Source: Palsa-1033 sp963735455 (GTDB lineage Bacteria > Chloroflexota > Limnocylindria > Limnocylindrales > CSP1-4). From it: a stretch of DNA of 64,000 nucleotides. The notes under the pieces are model-generated. The model did no database searches. It had not been told where the DNA came from and worked only from the letters and a program-made list of their open reading frames with translations. Shown here piece by piece: positions 56,826 to 64,000 of the stretch. Position numbers and translations under genes: made by a program. Numbering within the stretch: the stretch's first letter is position 1; every line of letters begins with the position of its first letter. Location of the stretch: contig CAVTKZ010000002.1 in assembly GCA_963735455.1 (NCBI GenBank), forward strand, positions 310,001 through 374,000, given 5' to 3'.

Positions 56826-58169
56826 ATGTACGGATCGGTGGCCGGCGAACCGGCGTTGAAGACCTCCCGGAAGACCTCGGCGCTGACCGACTTCGTGCCC
56901 TTGCTGCCGCTCAGGATCACCTTGATCGGGCGGCCCGAGACGCCCTTGTCGGACAGGTCGAGCGTGCGCAGGGCGCCGACATCCGTGCGGGCGTCGCTGG
57001 CGAGGATCGCCGACAGCTGGGCCAGGCTGTAGGTCGCCGTCTGCCAGGTCGCGTGCGGCGAGGCGCTGTCATAGGCGACGCCGCTCGGGTCACGGTCGGA
57101 CGAGCCGCGCAGGTAGCTGGCCGGCCCGGCCACGATCTGGCCGGTCGCCGAGGTGAAGACATTCTCGTTGTCCTCGGTCGCCCCGCCGTCGGCCGAGTGG
57201 TACAGGGCGTTGATGATCAGCGAGCCGCTGCGGAGGACCTGGCCGGCCGTGGCGGTCACGCTGGCGTTCGTCGCGGCGGTCTCGCCCAGGGCCCCGTGAT
57301 AGACCTGCGAACGGGTATCGTCGAACAGGTCGTAGGCCCCCACCCCGACATGGACGTGGTTCTCGGCGTAGCTCCGGGCGGCAATCGCCTGGGCTCTCAG
57401 GGCTTGTGCCGGCCAGCTCGCGGGCATCTCGGCCGGGACGACTCCGAGCAGGTATGAGATCGAGGCCGACCTCGTTGACCGCGATCACCCCGGGCGTCGT
57501 CCTGAGCAGCCGGATCGCGCCCCGGTAGGTGTCGTCGGCAACCGGCTTCGTATCGACCTCGATCCGGCCTGGATCGGCCCCCGAGCGCAATCGAAGGTCG
57601 GCGACGGTGGTCGTCGCCGTGCGCAACAACGCGCCACCGGCCGAGTTCACCTGGATCGCGAAGCCGGCAGCCGCTGGCCAGACCTCGACCCGGGCCCCGA
57701 TCGGGAAGGTCCCGGCCAGGCCGTCGACGGTGAATGGCGCGCCCCGACCGTGGAGCACGATCGACTTCGCGGCCGTCGGCGCGGACGGGGCCAGGACCAG
57801 GATCCGGACCGGCGCGTTGGGGCTGACCGTCGAGGTCGTCGTGCCCTGGTAGTAGTGGGCCAGGATCGTTGCCGCGGCCTGGCCGGCCAGCGCCCGGCCG
57901 CGAGCCCCGTACTGGCTCATGCCCACGCCGTGGCCGTAGCCGCGGCCGTAGAAGGTGATCGCCGCCGGCCGGGCCCCCTTGACCGGAGTGAGCCCGCTCG
58001 GCGCCGGGCCGATCCGCGATGTTGGCGCGGCGGCGGCCGGCGAGGCGGCCGCTGACTGGGGTCCGCCGGCGGCGACCGGTCCGGCCGTCCCGAAACCAGC
58101 CACGATCAGCAGGACCAGGATGGTCGCGGTCGCGATCGCTCGCCCGACCCTGCGTGGCGAATCTGGCAT
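56789..58169 (-). CDS. Secreted SpoIID/LytB-domain protein (one frameshift)
   Basis: About 460 residues with an N-terminal signal peptide (IATATILVLLIVAGFGTAGP). After a low-complexity linker comes GRGYGHGVGMSQYGARG, then a beta domain, then the SpoIID catalytic region VVPAEMPASWPAQALRAQAIAARSYA with its catalytic glutamate. In SpoIID itself the GHGVGMSQ motif follows the catalytic part; here it precedes it, an order also used by actinobacterial-type relatives. Likely a peptidoglycan lytic enzyme acting on denuded glycan. One extra base near 57455. A GGAGGAGC site precedes the ATG. Sporulation is not implied. Confidence 0.87.
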
Positions 58170-58214
58170 CTGCTCCTCCGGATGGGACGGCCCGTCGCCG
58201 GCCATTCGTTCGTG

Positions 58215-58220
58215 TAGCGT
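58215..58220 (+). promoter_or_regulatory. Leaderless -10 box TAGCGT (ion channel)
   Basis: TAGCGT ends 6 nt before the ATG at 58227, in a 57-bp divergent spacer. Confidence 0.6.
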
Positions 58221-58226
58221 ACCGCC

Positions 58227-59310
58227 ATGGAGACCGCGGTCCACGTCGTCGAGGTGCTCCTCGGGCTGTTCCTGATCGGGTACGTGGCCTGGGACGTCTT
58301 CAACACGGTGGCCCTGCCGCGGCCGACGCCGTCGGTCTACCGGCTGGCCCGCAACCTGACCCGCTGGTCGTGGCGAGCCTGGCGCTGGCAGGCGAACCGG
58401 ATGACGAACAGCCAGAAGCGGGAGCGCTGGCTGGGTGGCTTTGCGCCGCTGCTGGTCCTCGTCCTGCTCGTGACCTGGATCCTCTGTCCTGGTCATCGGC
58501 TTCGCCCTGATCGACCTGGCCGATGGCTCCGACTTTGCCCCGGCGATCGACAACTTCGGGACGGCCTTCTACGCCGCGGGGACCGGGCTCCTGACGATTG
58601 GCTTCGGCGACATCGTGCCGACCGCGATGCTCACCCGGCTGATCGTGCTCGCCTCGGCCGGGCTGGGCCTGGGCACGGTCGCCCTGGTGATCACCTACCT
58701 GTTCTCGCTGTACGGCTCCTTCCAGCGCCGGGAGGTCCTGGTCACGACCCTCGATGCCCGGGCAGGGGCGCCGCCGTCGGGCGTCGCACTGCTCGAGACC
58801 ATCCAGCGGGCCGAGCTGCTCGACGAGCTGCCCGAGCTGTTTGCCGCCTGGGAGCGCTGGGCTGCCGAGGTCCTCGACAGCCACGTCGCCTACCCGGTCC
58901 TCGGCTACTTCCGGTCGAGCCACGACAACGAATTGTGGATCGCCTCGCTCGGGGCGATGCTCGACGCCGCCGTCCTCGTGCTGACCACGGTCGAAGGCCA
59001 GCCGCGTGGCCGGGCCGAGATGCTGGTCGCGATCGGGGTCCACCTGGTCGAGGACGTCTCGAACTTCTTCGGCTTCCGGAACGATGGCCGGGTGGGGGTC
59101 GAGCGGGCCGAGTACGACACGGCTCGGGAGCGCCTCGAGGCGGCCGGCTATCCCGTCGAAAGCCCCGAGATCGGCTGGATCCTGTTCGCCCAGATCCGGG
59201 CCCGCTACGCGTCCCGGCTCAATGAGCTGGCCGGCTTCTGGATGACCCCGCCGGCCCTCTGGATCGGCGATCGCAAGCTCGACAAGCACCATCCCAGGGT
59301 CATCGCCTGA
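58227..59310 (+). CDS. Two-helix potassium-channel-like protein (one frameshift)
   Basis: About 360 residues. An N-terminal helix (VVEVLLGLFLIGYVAWDVF), a second helix pair around FAPLLVLVLLVTWIL, and the selectivity filter TIGFGDIVP, one residue from the K+ consensus TVGYGD. A third helix (LIVLASAGLGLGTVALVITYLFSLYG) leads into a ~200-residue cytoplasmic domain without RCK signature. An extra T near 58488 breaks the frame. It converges on the YhaN-like gene with an 11-bp overlap. Confidence 0.85.
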
Positions 59311-62204
59311 CCGCCGCAGCGGGCCTCGCCGGACGCCAGCCCGGGCTCAGCCCCGGGCGAGCCGGCGGCAGCTCGATCACCCTCGCCGGCTTGAGCGGCG
59401 TGCCCGGAGTGGCAGGTGAAGTAGAGCACCTGGTGGCGGGTCGCGAGGTCCTCGATCGAGCGGGCGGCCCGCTCGGCCCGGACCGGGTCGAAGTTGACCA
59501 GGATGTCGTCCATCACGACCGGCAATGACTCGGCCTGCCGGGCGAAGTGCTCGACGAGGCCGAAACGCAGGGCGAGGTACAGCTGCTCGGCGGTCCCCGT
59601 CGACAGGCCGGCCAGGGGCACGATGACGCCGTCGTTGCGTTCCAGCTCCTGGACCTGCTTGCCGAGCGGGGCGAGGATCCGGACGTAGCGCCCGTCGGTC
59701 CACGTCGACAGCAAGTGCCTCGGCCGCCTTGAGCACGTCCGGCCGGTGCTCTCGCTCGTAGCGGTCGCGGGTCCGGCGCAAGAAGGCGAGCGCGATTGTG
59801 GTGACGGACCACGATTTCGGCGAGCTCCCGGATCTCGGTCAGATCCGGTCGGCCCGACGCTGGCGCAGGTCGGCCGATTGCCGCCGATCGTTCGATCCGG
59901 GCGATCGTCTCGCGCTCGGCGCCGAGTCCCTCGAGGACGGTCGCCCGGCGCTCCTCCAGGTCCGGTCGACTCGATTGAGCACGACGGCCAGCTCCGCCTG
60001 GATCCGCGGCGAGGTCGCCGATCGCGCGGAGGTCGATCTCGAAGGCAGCTAGCGCCTCGCCCGGACCGGACAGGGCCACGAGGGTCTCCTGCGCCGATTC
60101 GATCGCCCGCTCTGCGTCGGCCCGGCGGCCGGCCAGCGCGACCGCCGCCCGCAGCTCGATGGCATCGGCCGCTCCGCCTTCGGCGAGGATCGCAGCCTGA
60201 TCGCCCCGGGCCGTCGCGAGGGCCGTCTCGTTGGCGGACAGGAGCGAATCGATCCGGACGAGCTCCGAGATCGCGCGATTCCTCGTGGCCGCTGCGCTGG
60301 ATGTCACGCCAAGGTCGCGCCGGACCGCCTCGAGACCGGCAATCTGGTCGTCGGCCGGGCGGTGGAGGCCGGCGAGGAACGCGGCGCCGCGATCCTCGAA
60401 GTCCTTGAGCCGGGCGGCCGTCTCGGTCCGCCGGTCCTGGGCCGCGACCAGGCCGAGGAGCCCGGTGCGGACGCTCCGGACTCCCTCGATGAGGCGCGTC
60501 GCCGTCTCCCGGTCCAGGTCGGGCGGTAGGCCGTGCCCGGTCAGCCATGCATTCCAGGCGGCGGCCGCCGCGTCCGAGGCCGTCGTGGCCTGCGCGAGTC
60601 GCGCCTGGGCGTTGCCATTCCGTTCGACGAGCACCTGCAGGCGCTCGGTCCGCTCGGCGATCCGGGCGGCCCGCGAGTCGTCGATGGAGTCCGTTCGGAA
60701 GGACGGTCGGACGCCCGGCCCGCGCACGACCGGCCCAAGGAGCGCGGCGGCGACGCCGACAACAAGCCCAACCACGGCGCCGCCGGGGCCACCCAATCCG
60801 ATCAGCAGCGCACTCTCGCCCGCGGTCAGGCCGACGAGCAGGCCGACGAGGAGCCAGGTCAACGAGGGGCGCCGCCCAGCGGCGGCGGCTCGCTCCGTCC
60901 CGGGACCGACGGGAGTGGCAACGAGCGGGGCGATGGATCCCGGCGTCGCGATCGCCGCGAGCTCGGCGTTGGCATCACTCTGGTTCTGGGCGGCGGTGCT
61001 GGCTGCCGTCCGCGCCGCAGACAGGTCGCGCTCGACCGCCTCGAGCAGCGTCCGGAACTGTCCCGAGATCGCCCCCTGCGCCTCCAGGGAGTCGTCCACG
61101 CCGGCGACCCGGGCCTCGTCCCAGCCGGGACCGAGCCGGCGAACAGCGTCGGCGACCGAGGCCGAGCGCTCCGCCAGATCGCGCTCCCGATCCACGAGGC
61201 GAGCCCGGTCGCCGCGGGCCTCGGCCAGCTCGGCCAGGAGCGCCTCGGCGGTCGGACGAGCGGCCAGCAGCCGCTCATCCACGGCGACACTGTCACGCTC
61301 GAGAGCCGCCTCGGCGCGCAGCGCCCTCGAGCTCGGCCCGCCGCTCGAGGAGGCCGGTGAGCTCACCCTCGACCCGGACGATGCGTTCGAGCAGGGCCGG
61401 TGACGGCTCCGGCCTGTCGGCCGCCGCGGGCGGCAGCTCGCCGAGCCGGGCCCGGGCCGAGGCGAGGGCCAGCCAGGCCGGCCAGCCATCGCGCAGGCGC
61501 TCGAGCCGCTGGCGGTCGACCGCGCTCGAGCCCAGCGCCTCCTTGAGCGCCCCGAGCTCGGCCTCGAGGGCAGTGCGTCGCTGGCCGGCCTCGCGGAAGG
61601 CCTCAGGCGGGTTGCTGGCCTCAATCCGACTCTCGAGATCGTCGATCTCGGTGAGCAGGACGTTGATCCGCGGGTTGCGGCCGCGCGGGACGAAGACCTC
61701 GGCGCGGACCTTCTCGAGGGCATTCTCGACCTCGACGACCGAAGTCGCCCCGGTGCCCATCCCCGCACCGTAGATCCGATCGGCGATCGCGGGCCCGGTG
61801 AGCGTCTCGAACTCGGTCAGCTCCGACAGTCCGAAGGCAAAGATATTGCGGTAGACCGCCTTCTCGACGCCCTGCAGGATCCGCCCGAGGCGGTCAGGGC
61901 CGAGGTCGTCGCCGTCCCGGTCGAGGAGGCGCAGCTGGCCGCCGCCGCCGGTGGTGCCATAGCGCTCGACCCGGACTTGCTCGCCGCCGGCCGGGCTGAC
62001 GATCAGCCAGCCACCGCGGCGGCCGCCGGCCAGCGCCCCGGGACTCTTCGGATCGAAGCCAAAGAGGATCGCCCGGATGAACGCCAGGAGGGTCGACTTG
62101 CCGGCCTCGTTCTCACCCCGGATCAAGGTCAGGCCTGGGGCGGGCTCGAGGCGCCGGTCGCGCAGCAGGCCGAATCCATCGACCGCGATCTCGTCGATCC
62201 GCAT
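59300..62204 (-). CDS. YhaN-like AAA/SMC-type ATPase (about six frameshifts)
   Basis: About 960 residues. The N-terminal half-ATPase has Walker A GENEAGKSTLLAF and the signature-adjacent IFAFGLSELTEFETL; long coiled coils follow, interrupted by a pair of membrane-like helices (LTWLLVGLLVGLTAGESALL and GAVVGLVVGVAAALLGPVV) as in B. subtilis YhaN. The C-terminal half-ATPase has LSTGTAEQLYLALRFGLVEHF (signature) and PVVMDDILVNFD (Walker B). Frame changes near 61325, 59995 (then 59965), 59785, 59718 and 59395. Forms with YhaO a nuclease/ATPase pair related to SbcCD/Rad50-Mre11. It starts 4 nt after yhaO. Confidence 0.88.
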
Positions 62205-62208
62205 CGGC

Positions 62209-63480
62209 CTAGCCAGCCTCGTCGAGCTGGTCGATCACTCGGGCTTCGGCCGCGTCGAGATAGGCCAGGAGGTCGCTTGTCGACGGCTGGGCGCCGGCCA
62301 ACGCTCGGCGGACCCGGGGCTGGTCGTACAGCTCGGCCAGCAGGTCGTGGAGGTCGGCTTCCTGGCCCTGGCGCAAGGCCGCCCGGCTGCGATCGAACTC
62401 ACGGAGTGCCTCGCCGAGCAGGTCGCCGGTCTCGCGCCGAGCCGCCAGGTCGATGGACGGCCGGGTTTGGTCCCGGAGCGTCTCGAGCCAGGCAAACGGC
62501 TCGCCCGCCCCGAATCGCTGGCGGACGAGGTCGTGAGCATCGCGCAGGACCGCCGTTCGGCGGAGCGAGCCATGGAGAGGCCCTCGGCCGACCAGGGTCA
62601 CGAGGGCGACGATCGAGCGACCGGCGGCGTCGGCAGCCGCCTCGATGGCATCGCCGATCGCCTGGATCAGGACCTCCTCGGTCGCGACTCCGTCGATCGG
62701 CACGCTCAATCGCTGCCATCGGACGACGTCCATCGGCCGGAACTCGGCCTCGACCCGGCCGTGCTCATCGACATTGACGAGGTAGCAGCCCCGGGGATCG
62801 GTCTCGCCCGGATCGCGGCCCTGGGGATTGCCGCAGTACACGATGGTCGGATCTGCCGCCCGCAGGATCCCGTGCCTGTGGATGTGACCGAGCGCCCAGT
62901 AGTCCATTCCGCTCGTGGCGAGGTCCGTGATCGAGCATGGCGCGTAGTTCGCATGGCCCTCGATCCCGCCGACATTGGCGTGGAGCAGGCCGATCGCGAA
63001 CGGCTCGTCGCCGTCGCGGTGGAACGTGGCGGCGAGATTGCGGTTGACATCGCGAGTTGCGTAGCTGATGCCATGGACCCGGGCCAGCTCGACGCCGTCC
63101 CGGACCAGGGGTCGACTGGTGACCCCCGTCGCCGGGAAGCGGTAGGCCAGCTCCGGCCATGTCACCGCCGGCTCCCAGCCGTTCAACGGGTCGTGATTGC
63201 CTGTGACAACGAAGGACGCGATGCGCTCACGCGCCAGCCGGTCGAGGCCGTCCCGAAACGCGACCTGGGCGCGCAGGGTCCGGTTGGCGCCTTCGAAGAC
63301 GTCGCCGGCCACCAGCACAGCGTCGGCGTGGCTGTCAAGGGCCAGGGCCACGATCCGGTCCCAGCTGCGCAGGGTCGCGTCCCTGAGGGTGGTTGCGATC
63401 CGCTCGGGAACCGCCTGGCCGAGACCGAGGAACGGACTGTCGAGGTGCAGGTCGCCCGTGTGGACGAACCGGAGCCCCAC
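62209..63480 (-). CDS. YhaO-like DNA repair metallophosphoesterase
   Basis: 423 residues of the Mre11/SbcD superfamily. All metal motifs are visible: HTGDLHLDSPFLG, VLVAGDVFEG, VVTGNHDPLNG, LLHANVGG and ALGHIHRHGILR. The C-terminal domain (about 275-423) is the YhaO-specific helical region that docks with YhaN. The ATG lies 4 nt after the greA stop, so transcription is presumably from the greA promoter. No frameshift. Confidence 0.92.
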   Translation of the reverse strand: MGLRFVHTGDLHLDSPFLGLGQAVPERIATTLRDATLRSWDRIVALALDSHADAVLVAGDVFEGANRTLRAQVAFRDGLDRLARERIASFVVTGNHDPLNGWEPAVTWPELAYRFPATGVTSRPLVRDGVELARVHGISYATRDVNRNLAATFHRDGDEPFAIGLLHANVGGIEGHANYAPCSITDLATSGMDYWALGHIHRHGILRAADPTIVYCGNPQGRDPGETDPRGCYLVNVDEHGRVEAEFRPMDVVRWQRLSVPIDGVATEEVLIQAIGDAIEAAADAAGRSIVALVTLVGRGPLHGSLRRTAVLRDAHDLVRQRFGAGEPFAWLETLRDQTRPSIDLAARRETGDLLGEALREFDRSRAALRQGQEADLHDLLAELYDQPRVRRALAGAQPSTSDLLAYLDAAEARVIDQLDEAG

Positions 63481-63484
63481 GCCG

Positions 63485-63947
63485 TCAGCGAACCTCGAGG
63501 ATCCGGAACCCGATCCGCCCCGACGGGATCACGACCTCGACGGCATCGCCCGGCTTCCGCCCGATCAGCGCCGCGCCGATCGGCGAGACGTTCGAGATCT
63601 TGTCAGTCCTGGGGCTGGCTTCGGCGGCTCCCACGATCTTGAACGTCGTCGTCTCGAGCGCGCCGGCCGGATCCATCCGCTCCACGACCACGGTCGAGCC
63701 GATCGCCACGACACTGCCCCCGGTGCCCTCGACGACGACCGCATTGCGGAGCTGGTCCTCGAGCTGGCGGACGCGGCCTTCGGCGAACGACTGCTCGCGC
63801 CGAGCCTCGTGGTAGTCCGAGTTCTCCTTCAGGTCGCCCGAGCTCGCGGGCCGCGGCGATCCGGGTGACGATCGCCGGGCGCTGGACGTTGATCAGCTCG
63901 TCGAGCTCGGCCCGCAGGGCGATCAGGCCCTCGGGTGACAGCTGCAC
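63485..63947 (-). CDS. greA: Transcript-cleavage factor GreA (one frameshift; start may lie beyond window)
   Basis: Rescues backtracked RNA polymerase by stimulating transcript cleavage. The N-terminal coiled coil begins LSPEGLIALRAELDELINVQRP, with the tip acidic motif GDLKENSDYHEAR restored after removing one base near 63845, and the C-terminal FKBP-like domain ends ISNVSPIGAALIGRKPGDAVEV. GTG at 63947 is the nearest start, but the frame stays open to the window edge, encoding an Ala/Pro-rich arm, so the true start may be upstream. First visible gene of the greA-yhaO-yhaN operon. Confidence 0.92.
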
Positions 63948-64000
63948 GGCGGGTCCGGCCGGCCGGCCGGCAGCCTTGATCGCGGCGGCGGCGGCCCGCG

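Noticed and set aside
56789..58169. Sporulation gene spoIID
   Set aside because: The domain is present but the motif order is that of non-sporulation SpoIID/LytB proteins and no other sporulation genes are nearby.

Overview
High-GC, compact bacterial chromosome segment with about 46 protein genes and no rRNA, tRNA, CRISPR array or insertion sequence that I can see. Gene families (paired GAF/GGDEF proteins, bacterial PolX with a PHP domain, ThyX, CpaE-like ATPase, SatD/DUF3307, YhaO/YhaN), the extreme GC and the promoter style suggest a Chloroflexota lineage (uncultured soil/freshwater type) or a close neighbour. That placement is inference.
Two properties affect every entry. (1) Roughly 60 frameshifts (my count by eye) interrupt otherwise well-conserved genes. 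Every one can be explained by one extra base, or occasionally two, and none needs a deletion. They cluster at 4-18.7 kb, 38-48 kb and 57-64 kb and are nearly absent at 18.7-38 kb and 48.2-57.4 kb. I treat them as probable sequence errors, and gene spans below run across them. (2) Many genes start 6-7 nt after a TANNNT hexamer, the signature of leaderless transcription; this fixes many start codons.
Layout. 0-3.3 kb: two diguanylate cyclases with a structured spacer. 3.3-7.1 kb: PolX, a membrane protein, a TPR protein. 7.1-11 kb (minus): MoxR-DUF58-DUF4129-type operon, divergent from a 955-residue protein that looks like a DNA methyltransferase with degraded motifs. 14-20.5 kb: DUF885 peptidase, ankyrin protein, acetyltransferase, class III aminotransferase with IclR regulator, MscS channel. 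20.5-26 kb: acetyl-CoA synthetase with a companion protein, then on the minus strand a coiled-coil protein followed by a CpaE/MinD-like ATPase. 26-30 kb: MoaA, a spacer with DnaA-box-like sites, purine nucleoside phosphorylase, ThyX. 30-35 kb: adenylate cyclase/NTPase/TPR signalling protein, divergent from a cyclic-nucleotide-fold protein and an FAD oxidoreductase. 35-36.6 kb: SatD and DUF3307 behind a double operator. 36.6-41.7 kb: aminotransferase, S15 hydrolase, NUDIX, sarcosine-oxidase-like enzyme. 41.8-48.2 kb: complete peptide/nickel-type ABC importer. 48-52 kb: DinB, class II aldolase, GcvT-like protein, MFS transporter, zinc ribbon. 52.2-56.2 kb: ABC exporter, a 40-residue peptide precursor and tandem HTH / HTH-TPR regulators. 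56-64 kb: Tag glycosylase, SpoIID-like protein, K+ channel, and a GreA-YhaO-YhaN operon.
The best candidates for an undescribed system are the peptide/ABC exporter/HTH-TPR locus (52.2-56.2 kb), the CpaE-like ATPase with its coiled-coil partner (23.2-26.0 kb), and the methyltransferase-like pseudoenzyme (11.0-13.9 kb).
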